Assembly: GCA_029747015.1 (NCBI GenBank)
Contig: JAKOGI010000425.1
Coordinates: forward strand, 259,501-323,500
Reading direction: 5' to 3'
Source of the DNA: Carnegiea gigantea
Taxonomy: Eukaryota > Streptophyta > Magnoliopsida > Caryophyllales > Cactaceae
DNA: 64,000 bases
This document shows, in pieces, positions 13,963 to 23,223 of the stretch. The position numbers and the translations under genes were made by a program. The first letter of the stretch is position 1, and every line of letters starts with the position of its first letter. The notes beneath the pieces were generated by a model. It did no database searches. It was not told the origin of the DNA and saw only the letters and a program-made list of their open reading frames with translations.

Positions 13963-14123
13963 CAAGATGAGTGCAATAGATAGTTGGAACAAGCAATGTG
14001 CAATAAATAGACAAATAGATTGGATAAGAAAAGTGCAACAGATAGACAAATAGATTAGACAAGCAAAGTATAATGGATAGATAAATGAATAGGACGAGCA
14101 AAGTGTCAATGGATAGATAAATA
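13963..14123. repeat. Minisatellite of about 35-bp units in family B
   Basis: Four to five imperfect units of the form gtgcaatagatagacaaata plus attgGacaagcaaa follow one another. The last unit is cut by the Copia insertion and continues at 24695 with aaatagattgagcaag. Related unit arrays occur in the two inverted family B-like copies (57100-57215, 57330-57435, 59510-59605, 59730-59835). Its regular codon pattern creates a long but meaningless frame on the minus strand. Confidence 0.78.
14119..14123. repeat. Copia target-site duplication, left (AAATA)
   Basis: AAATA immediately before the LTR start TGTTGAATTC. An identical AAATA follows the other LTR at 24695-24699. The perfect 5-bp duplication fixes the element borders. 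Confidence 0.93.
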
Positions 14124-15591
14124 TGTTGAATTCCAAGAGTACACAACCACAAGAGGGGGGTGAATTGTGGTGGTCGATTTTTGCCTAATAACTGACAAAC
14201 AACCGTAGCACTTGATTGCAGAGATTGTTTGTAAATCACAAACAACCTTACGCCTTGTTTGTAGCGGTTGTTCTCAATTGATTCAGTAGCGAAATTCAAA
14301 GTAATAAATGCGGAAATAAAGCACACACAATTTTTACGTGGAAAACACCTCTAGCCCAACTGAGGTGTGAAAAACCACGACCTACCTCGTGTAGGATTTA
14401 ACCACTTCACTAACGGGCTGAAAACGTTACAAAAGCAACACTCCTTGTTACAACTTGTAACCCACGTAACCTTCTTCCCTAAGACAGGTTACACCACGTC
14501 CAATCTCACCAGATAGGACACGTCCAAAGTCCACACGACTGAGGACACACTCACTCACTTTCTGTTCTGAGAACAGGGGTACAAAACACCTTACTGGGGT
14601 GCTTCTGACTTAAGCAGATGTAAGGTACAATGAAGTCCTATTATGCCAAGAAATTGAAAGCTCAGTTAAGCACAATCTTCTCACGGTTTTTCTCTTTGAA
14701 ATTCAGCTCTAAAAATCTCTTACTTCTTTGTAAAAACCGGATTGTCAAATGGGAGAGAGAATTTCAATATTTAAACGCACAACCCAACGGCTATTCTTTT
14801 CAAAAGATAGGAAAAATCCTCTATTTTTAGTCGCTTAGAAGATTCACCAAAGATTTCCAACGGCTAAGAGAGGAGAGAAGATTTTCTTAAAATATCTGGC
14901 CGAGTAATCTAGCTTGAAAAGGATAAAATCTTGATTTATCCCAAATTCAATCAAGACCTAAAAATAAGGGATAAGAATCTTTCAAGAGAAATCTTTAGCA
15001 AAAACGGTTTTGCAATTTTTTTTTCCAAATTCAAAACAAATCTTTTTAGATCTGGCAGCCAACCGAAGCAAATTTCCAGATAAGACTGATGTAGCTGCTG
15101 TAGTTTTTGAGAACACCCTAGGCACCCTGTTTGCAGGGTTGTTTGGAAATGGTGTCCCAAAGCAACTTTTCGAAAACCGTTTTCAAGAAGTGCTAAAAAT
15201 GATACTTTCAAGATTGGCATATTAACAAGAGTCTAAAAGATAAAAACTAAATTAACCAAGACTCCTTGTAAGAATTAGTTGTCTTGTCAAGAGTGAATAT
15301 GCTGCTCCAAAACACCTTGGTCACCTTGATTCCTTGGGTGATCTTGTGTAGTTGAATGTTCCTCAAGACTTAAACCATGTGTTGTTTGCTGATCTTGTGT
15401 CACTGAAGCTCGGAACCTGTTCCTAAGACTTGTTCTCAACATTTAGCCACCAGGTTAATAAAATATCACAAATAGCGGTGTAGGAACAACGGTGTATTAG
15501 GCCCTGTTTGGAGAGCTTGTTTGGAACAACATTACTTAGACAAATACGTTACTCTTAGATTTGTTATCATCAAAACTAAATATATTCAACA
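14124..15591 (-). repeat. Copia 3' LTR
   Basis: TGTTGAATTC to ATATTCAACA (plus strand), 1468 bp. It is nearly identical to the LTR at 23224-24694. It contains several copies of the CCCTGTTT / GGGTTGTTT motif and a small palindrome accctgtttgcagggt near 15126. Plus-strand open frames here (for example 15010-15225) are antisense and lack a known domain. Confidence 0.95.
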
Positions 15592-15617
15592 AATTCCCCC
15601 CTTTTGATGATGACAAA
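15560..15617. other. Inverted repeat spanning the 3' LTR edge and PPT
   Basis: TTTGTTATCATCAAAA (15560-15575, inside the LTR) and TTTTGATGATGACAAA (15602-15617, outside it) are complementary at 15 of 16 positions. The 26-base spacer holds the LTR terminus and the polypurine tract, so transcript or DNA could fold with these in the loop. Confidence 0.75.
15592..15605 (-). promoter_or_regulatory. Copia polypurine tract
   Basis: The minus strand reads AAAAGGGGGGAATT directly before the LTR start TGTTGAATAT. It is the plus-strand primer of reverse transcription. Confidence 0.9.
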
Positions 15618-15728
15618 CCAAGTGACCATATTGACAAAATTAAAAAGCTTAACAACGTTTAATGATGATAGGGATCCTCTAGGTGTTAGGTCATAGAGCA
15701 CGTCATATGGTTTTATTCATATGGTCTT

Positions 15729-15740
15729 ATTCCCCCTTTT
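15729..15740 (-). promoter_or_regulatory. Second, PPT-like tract of Copia
   Basis: The minus strand reads AAAAGGGGGAAT about 130 bases before the true PPT, next to a gatgcc motif like the gatgat motif beside the first. Repeated PPT motifs upstream of the 3' LTR are described for Sireviruses. Its use as a primer is not shown by sequence alone. Confidence 0.65.
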
Positions 15741-15891
15741 GGCATCATTAAAAAGCATAAACAACAGTATGAATGCAAGAAAAGAAATATAGAGCATAAG
15801 GTGCAAGAAGCATCATTAAGGAGATATTGCATTAAAAACAGTACAATGCCAAAAACGAAGATGGGAGGAGACAAGAGAACAGCCTAGAGAA

Positions 15892-17763
15892 TCAGGTTAC
15901 AGGGGGTGGTCTCGTTTGCAGAGGAGGAATGCTGGGGGCAAGAGTGGAGAGAAGGGCAAGTAATTCCTCATGGCGTTTGGCGGAGAGGGCTTGCTCCTCA
16001 GCAAGAGCAGCCTTGACAGCTGAGAGCTCATCCTTGAGGCAAACATTGTCCTCAAAAACAGCCTCAAGTTTGATGGAAGGTTTCCCAGAAACAGGTGGTT
16101 GAGGTGGTCGACGACCCTGTTTGGAGACTGACCCTTCGCCAACCTCATATCCACACCCGAGCAGAGTGTCAATCCCAATCTCATCAACGACTTGGGCCTC
16201 CACTCGCCGTGTGAGCACTATCCCAAGGTGCTCAAACACCCTTGTCAGCAGAAACCCATATCCAAGATCATGGGCCCGGGTGGTGTTCGCAATTCGCCCT
16301 ATGCGGCGAATCATGATTGCAAGGAGGTTGATTGACTCCTCCCGATCCAGTAAGTCCACCAGGCATTGATCGAGGGCATCAGCTGAGTTTTACCCTTGAC
16401 CTCGCGGAATTATGTTCTTGATAGTGAACATAAACAATAGTTGGTGCAGGGAGGTCATTTCACCCTTCTTAACAGAGAGGAGTGTTCTCAGGTCCTGTTT
16501 TTGACTGAGGCGTTGGGACACCTCTAGGAGCCTGGCTGTTTCTAGGGATGTTTTGTCTTCCCTCACATACACGTCAAAGCCTTGGGAGGGCACTCCCAAA
16601 ATTTTCCCAAGTGTGGACGCATCAACCTTAATGCGTTGCCCATTCACAAAACTAGTCACCACCTCTTCGATGACACTACAGTTGGCATAAAACTCAGCCA
16701 ACTCAGGCACAGAACACCCCAGCTGGGTGTTTGCAAATAAGTCGAGCCAGCCTTGAGCACGCAACTTGGTCAGGAACACCCCCAGACCCTGTTCCTCGAA
16801 AAAGCTTACATTCACTACCTTCCCCCTGACGACATTGCGCTTAAGCAACTGCGCATGTTTGTCAGACATAGGAGAGGGAGTGAACTGCTTTGGGCGTTTG
16901 GGGGCAGGAACAGAGGTGGTAGCTTCTGGTAGGGGGGCTGTTCTGGGCTTTCGCTTGAGGGGTGTTTTTGCAGGAGAGGGCTTCACAGCAGGTTTAGTGG
17001 TTGATTTTGGAGGGGCTTGTTCTTCAGAGGACTCGGAGAACACCGGTGTCCCCTGTTTGAAGGTGGTGTTCTCAGAGTCAGAACTCGAGAACCCTTCGGT
17101 AGAAGAGGAGGAAATCTCCTCGATGACAGGAGCAGAGGGTTTGGAGATACGGTGAGAGGATTGAAAAGCTATTCTCGCAGATTTGCGAGAAGGCTTGGAG
17201 GATTGTGGAGAAGAGGGAGTTTGAGAGGGCTGAGACCTTGGTTGTGGCCTTGTTCTTGGCGTTCTGCTACGCCTGGCCACTATTTTCACCCTTTTCCTTT
17301 TCTCTCCAGTTTGAGCGACCGGAGTGGGGGTTTCAGCCTCAGAGAGAGAATCCTTCTCTAAACTCTCCTCTGATGTCTCATTCGACTTCCCTTGGAAGTC
17401 GACATTCAGATCCTCCACATACACACCTTCGATAGAGGCAGCCCCTGTTTCTGTCGCTGTGTCAGGAAACAACCCAGAAGAACAGGGCTCAAAATTTAAC
17501 CCTTCAGGGGTTTCCAAGAGTTGGTCTTGAGACCTCGATAGTGTACCCTCTGACTCGACTTTAATGGGACAAGCAATTGTCCCTACAAGGAACACCAATT
17601 CCCTTCCACACTCGAAGGGAATATCATCCATCCCCATTCCCACTGATTGTAGGGACAAGCTTTTCAGGAATTTGAAAGGCTTGTACAGGATTGGGCGAGG
17701 GGGAGCAGGGATTGAGGACGCAAGAACGAGGGCTTTTGATTGAGAGGAGTTGTAGGGAGCCAT
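15892..17763 (-). pseudogene. Extra Copia ORF with a 'putative plant transposon protein'-like domain, split by one stop
   Basis: It lies between pol and the 3' LTR. The upstream frame (489 codons from 17859) has an internal Met at 17763 (MAPYNSSQ) as a likelier start, because the preceding stretch is near a GA microsatellite. An in-frame TAA at 16390-16392 splits it from 165 more codons ending at 15892. Counting from 17859, residues 100-335 are Ser/Pro-rich and acidic, with a basic nuclear-signal-like patch (KRKRVK near 187-192). From about 340 a globular part begins (LRAQGW, then AEFYANCSV). It continues past the stop (INLLAIMIRRIGRIANT, GYGFLLTRVFEHLG) and ends in a probable coiled coil. 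The globular pattern resembles the Pfam 'putative plant transposon protein' domain as I recall it; no search was run. Function is unknown. Some Sireviruses have an env-like gene here, but I see no clear signal peptide or membrane anchor. Confidence 0.72.
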
Positions 17764-17859
17764 TGTTGCTAGAAGAGAGAGATTAGGGTTTAAGGTTGTT
17801 GTAGGGTTTTCAGGTTTTGCTTGTGTGCGAGATGAACGGCAGAACTGAGAACAGGGCAT

Positions 17860-17888
17860 ATAGAGAGAGAGAGAGAGAGAGAGAGAGC
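17860..17888. repeat. GA microsatellite inside Copia
   Basis: An uninterrupted run of about 14 GA units just upstream (element sense) of the extra ORF. It makes the long N-terminal extension of that frame doubtful. Confidence 0.85.
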
Positions 17889-18062
17889 ACCCAAAATCTT
17901 TAGAAGATTTCTCGGTTTACAACGGGTGTGAGCATTAAAAGCTTGTGCCTTGGGAAAGAAAGAAAACACATCGAGCAACCAAGGGGCGTACCTGTTCTCT
18001 TCGTTATGCCTGTTCTTTGCCGTCTGATCTTGATTGTACTAAGGTGGCTCCAGTACATCCCC

Positions 18063-19004
18063 TTATGCTGCACTAAGTGGATAAGTAGAGACAAAATGCA
18101 CGCGATTCGAGTGTATGCAATCACATCCGTTGTTAATAAGATTTGCAAACAGGGGGAGAGAACAGGGTGTAAAGGTTGATCTTACCAAACCCAGTTCATG
18201 TTCTGGAAACAGGTATCTCAGGGTGTTCTCACCAACCCTAGTGAATATATCAGCAATTTGATTTTCCGTTGTGCAAAAATTCATAGAGATTAAACCCTTT
18301 TCAACATTATCTCCCAAGAAATGATGTCGAATGTCAATATGCTTTGTTCTTTTATGTTGACAAGGATTTTTGGCAATGTTAATTGCACTTGTGTTATCAC
18401 AAAAAATAGGAATGCATCCAGTGTCAACACAAAAGTCCTTAAGCTGTTGCCTTATCCACAACAGTTGAGCACAACATGAAGCTGCTGCAACATATTCAGC
18501 TTCTGCTGTGGACATGGCAACAGAATGTTGCTTCTTGGTAGCCCAAGATACCAAACAAGGTCCAAGAAAGTGAGCCATACCTGAGGTACTCTTTCTATCA
18601 ACTAGGAATCCAGCATAGTCAGCATCAGCATATCCAACAAGATCAAAATTGCAACCTCTAGGATACCATAAGGCTAAATTGGGTGTATGTTTCAAATATC
18701 TTAGTATCCGTTTCACAGCCTTAAGATGAGTTTCCTTAGGATTAGACTGAAAACGGGCACATAAACCAACACTAAAAACAATATCTGGTCTACTAGCGGT
18801 TAGGTATAGGAGTGACCCAATCATGCCCCTATAGAGTTTCTCCTCAACTGAGGGACTCCCATCATCCATAACCAACCTGGTTGAAGGAGAAATAGGAGTG
18901 TCTACAGGTTTGGCCAACTCCATCCCAAAATGCTTAAGTAGCTCCTTGATATACTTTTGTTGATGGATCATGGTGCCGTTTGGAGTTTGCTTGATTTGTA
19001 AGCC
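18063..19004 (-). pseudogene. pol: Copia pol: end of reverse transcriptase and RNase H
   Basis: Open from 18971 to the pol stop at 18063 (302 codons). An in-frame TAA at 19005-19007 separates it from the RT core, so it could only be made in one polyprotein by passing that stop. It carries the RT connection (QQKYIKELLKHFGM, GSLLYLTASRPDI). The RNase H signatures are YADADYAG, STAEAEYVA with its acidic residue, CDNTSAI and KHIDIRHHFL, so catalytic residues appear intact. The region after DIFTRVGEN is less conserved and may extend past the ancestral stop. Confidence 0.9.
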
Positions 19005-19607
19005 TTAGAAAAAGTTAAGCTCACCCATCATGCTCATATCAAACTCACTCCTCATCAGATTTGAAAATTCATTGCATAAATCATGATGAGTTGCACCAAA
19101 TATAATGTCATCAACATATATTTGGACAATCAATAAATGTTCCCCCTTAGATTTTAGAAACAAGGTATTGTCTACCTTGCCTCTTCTAAAATCATTTTCA
19201 ATTAAAAAACTTGACAACCGTTCGTACCAAGCTCTAGGAGCTTGTTTTAGGCCATAAAGAGCTTTGTCAAGTTTGAAAACATGGTTAGGAAATTCACTGT
19301 TTTCAAAACCAGGGGGTTGTTTGACATACACCTCTTCTTTAAGGTATCCGTTGAGGAATGCACTTTTCACGTCCATTTGATATAGCTTGATTTCCATATG
19401 AGCTGCAAAGGCTATTAAGATTCGAATAGCCTCAATTCTAGCAACTGGTGCAAAGGTTTCTTCATAATCGATCCCTTCTTCTTGATTATACCCTTGAACA
19501 ACCAGCCGTGCCTTGTTCCTAGTGACTGTTCCTGACTCATCCAGTTTGTTTCGGAACACCCACTTGGTTCCAATGATTGTTCTCTCTGCAGGTTTAGGTA
19601 CAAGGTG
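19005..19607 (-). pseudogene. pol: Copia pol: reverse transcriptase core
   Basis: It contains [60 protein letters not shown] and YVDDIIFG, with the catalytic aspartates present in both the MDVKSAF and YVDD motifs. It copies element RNA into DNA in virus-like particles. The frame continues directly from the integrase segment but is cut by a TGA at 19608-19610, where relatives have a Trp codon (one-base change), and it ends at a TAA at 19005 within the GELNFF motif. Both stops are in frame, so only point changes are involved. Confidence 0.93.
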
Positions 19608-21215
19608 TCATACTTTATTTCTTTCAAATTGATTGAGCTCTTCTTGCATTGCCGTGACCCAATCTGAATCTGCAAGAGCTTCATTCACACTCTTTGGCGC
19701 AATATTAGAGAGAAAAGTATAGAAAGCACAGAAATTCTTAAGCTTAGACCTAGTTTGCACTCCACTATTAATATCAGACAGAATTTGATCAAGGGGGTGC
19801 GAACTATGGTACTTCCATGGTCGGGGAGTAAGAGGATCCATAGACCCATGCTCTACTCTAGTCGTAATATCAAGCTTACGATCATCTCCTGAGCCTGTTT
19901 CTGCACCTGTTTGTAAGCCTGTTCCTGAAGAACATGGTCCCGAGCAGGGTTCAACGGTGTTTCTCCCTGTTTGGTGTTCACCTTGCCTGCTGTTCTGAGG
20001 AACACCTTCAGGATTTGTTTTCTCTATGGTGTTCTTACCTCGTTTATCTTGGAGCAACACTTCTTTTCGAACAAGACCTAATTCAAGTTCATCTTCCTGT
20101 GCATCATTCTCACTCAACAAGTTAGATTCATCAAAAAGCACATGCACACTTTCCTCAACACACAAGGTCCTTTTGTTAAAGACTTTGTATGCCTTGCTGT
20201 GAGAAGAATAGCCAAGAAATATTGCCTCATCACTCCTAGGGTCAAACTTTCCTAAGGCATCCTTCCCATTATTATGCACAAAACACCTACAACCAAATGT
20301 TCTTAGGTGCGTAATATTGGGTTTTCTGCCCTTGAAAAGTTCATAAGGAGTTTTGTTCAAAATGGGTCTGATCATGCATCTATTTATAATGTAACATGAG
20401 GTGTTCAATGCTTCTGCCCAGAAATACCTAGGAAGACCACTAGCAATAAGCATTGTTCTGGTCATGTCTTCCAGGGTGCGATTTTTGCGCTCAACCACCC
20501 CATTTTGTTGGGGTGTTCTTGGAGCTGAGAAGTTATGATCAACACCATGTTCATTACAATAGTTGATAAAACTTGCATTTTCAAACTCAGTTCCATGATC
20601 AGATCTCAAGCTAATTAAGGAGTGTCCTACTCTCTTTTCAACCTTTTTGAGAAAGGCAATAAAATTCTCAAAGGTTTCATCTTTGGATGCCAAAAACAAG
20701 GTCCAAGTAAATCGAGAGTAATCATCCACTACAATAAGCACATACTTTTTCCCACCTCTACTAGTTATCCTCATGGGACCACACAAATCAATGTGTAATA
20801 ATTCTAGAGGTCGGGTAGTGCTTACACATTTTTTCGATTTAAAAGAAGATCTGACTTGTTTGCCTTTTGCACAAGCTTCACATACCTTGTCATCATTAAA
20901 TTTGATGGAAGGTAGTCCAATAACCAGGTCTTTTGAAACAAGTTTGTTTAAAAGAGTAAGGCTTGCATGACCTAGTCTCTTGTGCCAGAGCATTATGTCA
21001 TCATTCACAGCACTCAAACAAGTCAGGTTGTTTTGGGGAAGAGTGGAAATACATACTTTGTAAACATTTTTGTGTCGCTTCCCCCTTAATACGACATCTC
21101 TTGTGTTGACATTGACAACCAAGCAATGTGTTCGTGAGAATACCACTAGGTTGTTCTTATCACACAGTTGGGACACACTTAGTAAATTATGCTTTAAACC
21201 ATCAACTATGTGCAC
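19608..21215 (-). pseudogene. pol: Copia pol: integrase with pre-integrase zinc domain
   Basis: 535 codons. After a GAG-pre-integrase stretch (IVDGLKHNLLSVSQL) come the HHCC zinc residues (WHKRLGH and VCEACAKG). The core follows with D in LLHIDLCGP, D in LRSDHGTEFEN and E in QQNGVVERKNRTLE, so the DDE triad is intact. The Copia-type tail (FGCRCFVHN, KFDPRSDEAIFLGYS) and a low-complexity linker rich in Gly/Thr lead to the RT. The integrase joins element DNA to the host chromosome. The start is artificial: a one-base deletion near 21215-21230 puts it out of frame with the protease. It ends at the TGA described under RT. Confidence 0.94.
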
Positions 21216-21490
21216 ATTACCAATTTGTGGGAGAGAGTTTTATCAATGCTACCTACACCGACAATTGTCCCAGACTTGCTGTTGCCAAAAGCCACGCTCC
21301 CACCGGTTGAAGCTGTAAGTGAGAGAAAGTTTGATTTTTCTCCAGTCATATGCCGCGAACACCCACTATCAACATACCACAGCTGCCTGTTTTCAAGGTT
21401 GTTTTCTGATCTGTTTGACAGGGTGTTTCTTACCCTGTTTGCTGGGTTGTTTGTGGGGTTGTTCTCTCTCACTTCAGCCTGCAAAACAAA
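21206..21490 (-). pseudogene. pol: Copia pol: aspartic protease
   Basis: It contains WYVDSGCSRHMTG, the Copia protease active site (Asp 39 of the segment starting at 21484), followed by GSVAFGNSKSGTIVGVGSI, typical of the flap region. It cleaves the Gag-Pol polyprotein. It is in the same frame as the preceding gag segment, from which it is separated by a TGA at 21491-21493. A one-base deletion after the VGSIDKTL motif ends the frame at 21206. Confidence 0.9.
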
Positions 21491-22630
21491 TCACAGGTTA
21501 GTTTTGGGAACCCAGATCCACTTGGGTCCCATTCTTTTAGACAAGTAAAGCTCATCTTTTCTAATCCAGATTTGTTTCACATACCTTTCATTTTTTTCAA
21601 TGACATACCTTCTCAGAGGACATGAATATCGATAGTGACCAGTTTTACCACAATGAAAGCAAACAATGTTTTCAGGTAATCCCACATACTTTCTATGAAT
21701 TGGGTAAACTGTTCGTTTAGGCTTATATCCAAGTCCCTTTTTGTTTCGACTGTGGTGAGTGTTTAACCAATCAAGGGCTTGTGAGGACTTGTTCCAGCGC
21801 TTGGTTGTGATAAGCTCAGTTTCCAGTTTTTCTATATTAGCATGCAAACCCTTGTTCTCCTTGAGCAAGGACTCAACCATTCCTTCCACCTCAAAGAGTT
21901 TTTCTTCCATTCGAGAATAATCTCCTTCCTTTATAAAAAGGTCTTCTTTGAGCGTATTAATATTTTCATGTAAGCCCAGTTTTTCATTTTTAAGGATCTC
22001 ATTTTCTAGTTCTAGGTCTCCGACATCTCGTTTCAATTCAGCACAAGTATCCATCAAGGTATACAAAAGTTCTTCGAGAGTTGCTTTATTGAGACCACGT
22101 ACCTTGTTCTTGAGATCAGTAAGACTGTTTGTTGATTCATCATCTGAATCCATGTCACTTTGTGCCATGAGAGCTACAACACCTTCATCAGTTTCAGACT
22201 CACCTTCATCCTCAGAGGAATCTCCCCAGGCAGCAAGCATAGCCTTCGAGAATCGTCTCCCAGAACTGCTTGCAGCTTGTTTTCTACCTTGTTTCCTGGG
22301 GTGTTCTTACTCTTGATCTTCTCGAAGTAGTGGACAGTTCTTCACAATGTGATCTGGTTTGCCACACTTGAAACACCCTGTGAACTGTTCTCGGGGGGTG
22401 TTTCTGGACTTACTGAAGTCTTTTCTTTTGCTGTTTTCTTTGACCTTTTTGAAGAATTTCTTAAACTTTCTTGTCATTAAGGCTATCTCTTCATCCTCAA
22501 GGTCAAAGTCATCATCCTCTTGTGCTTTCAAGGCAAGCCCACGATCCTTCTTCTGCTCCTCGAGGGTGATCTTGTTCATGTCTTTAGCTTTTTGGATGGC
22601 TGTCACCTTCGCTTCCCAAGACCGAGGCAA
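21491..22630 (-). pseudogene. gag: Copia gag, C-terminal half with two zinc knuckles
   Basis: In one frame, from the PRSWEAKVTAIQ motif (about 22627), the segment holds an acidic/basic linker and a CX2CX4HX4C knuckle (CFKCGKPDHIVKNC). A TAA stop lies at 22307-22309. A Glu/Leu-rich coiled-coil region (LKNKVRGLNKATLEELL) follows, then a second knuckle (CFHCGKTGHYRYSC) and an IWVPKT end. The knuckles bind element RNA. A long coiled-coil gag with a second zinc knuckle is consistent with Sirevirus gag. The stop at 22307 is in frame with both sides, so a single base change could explain it. The TGA at 21491 separates gag from protease. Confidence 0.88.
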
Positions 22631-23168
22631 AAATCCTTAGAATCTTCCTCACCAGCTCTTCTGTGGTGAAGGATTTTCCCAGGGATTTTAGCTCGTTTGT
22701 TATGTGGGTGAAGCGTGTGTACATATCCATCACGTTCTCACGATCACCCATATCAAACAACTCATATTGCCTCATAAGTAGCTCAATACGTGATTGTTTG
22801 ACCTGACTTGTTCCTTCATGAGCTACTTGGAGGGCATTCCATATCTCCTGAGCTGACTCACACTCCGAGATACGTGTATATTCATCTGGACCTAGGCCAA
22901 AATATAATAGCTTCTTGGCCTTGGCATTCTTTTCCATTTTCTTATAGTCTTCACCATCAAACTCTATGAGTTCCTTGAGAACCTTCTTACCATCTTCAAG
23001 CACCTTGGTGGGAACAAGGGGCCCGTTCTTGATGAGCATCCATAATTCATAATCTTCTGCCTGAATATAGTTCTCCATCCTATTCTTCCACCAACTATAA
23101 TGTTGGCCGTTGAAATAGGGTGGACGAGTAATGGATTGCCCTTCAAGGATTCCTTGTGGTGTACTCAT
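22584..23168 (-). pseudogene. gag: Copia gag, N-terminal part
   Basis: 194 codons from an ATG 42 bases downstream (element sense) of the primer site, a natural gag start. It shows the plant Copia gag pattern: RPPYFNGQHYSWWKNRMENYI, then the UBN2-type region (AKAKKLLYFGLGPDEYTRI, EIWNALQVAHEGTSQVKQSRI, YTRFTHITNELKSLG). After the VRKILR motif an extra base in a run of five Ts (plus strand A run 22629-22633) shifts the frame, and translation stops at 22584. The correct continuation is the frame starting around 22627. Confidence 0.92.
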
Positions 23169-23209
23169 CTTCAGAATCTCTCAAGGTGTTAGCCCTTTTG
23201 AGAGAACCC

Positions 23210-23221
23210 GCTCTGATACCA
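23210..23221 (-). promoter_or_regulatory. Copia primer-binding site
   Basis: The minus strand reads TGGTATCAGAGC, complementary to the 3' end of plant initiator-Met tRNA. Two bases separate it from the 5' LTR end at 23224. It primes minus-strand DNA synthesis. Confidence 0.94.
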
Positions 23222-23223
23222 CT

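Larger units (their letters stand above)
12963..14123 (-). mobile_element. Family B internal domain, part left of Copia
   Basis: Internal DNA of family B between its PPT and the Copia insertion. It is non-coding apart from the integrase remnant beside the PPT. Blocks from about 13460 on are also found in the composite at 58985 onwards and, inverted, before 57950. It ends in a minisatellite in which the Copia element landed. Confidence 0.82.

Noticed and set aside
13937..14326. 129-codon minus-strand frame rich in YLSI repeats
   Set aside because: Produced by the 35-bp minisatellite running into the Copia LTR; not a gene.
15010..15225. Plus-strand frame in the Copia 3' LTR and its longer version at 24032-24328
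   Set aside because: Antisense frames in an LTR, differing in length because of an indel; no known domain.
16390..16392. Programmed stop read-through in the extra Copia ORF, as known for SIRE1 pol-env
   Set aside because: The stop is TAA in a context unlike the CAR-YYA type signal and lies inside the globular domain, so a mutation is more likely.
16766..17530. Several plus-strand frames opposite the extra Copia ORF
   Set aside because: Shadows of a Ser/Pro/Arg-rich coding sequence on the other strand.
19934..21548. Plus-strand frames opposite the Copia integrase and protease
   Set aside because: The minus strand carries clear protease and integrase motifs; these are shadows.
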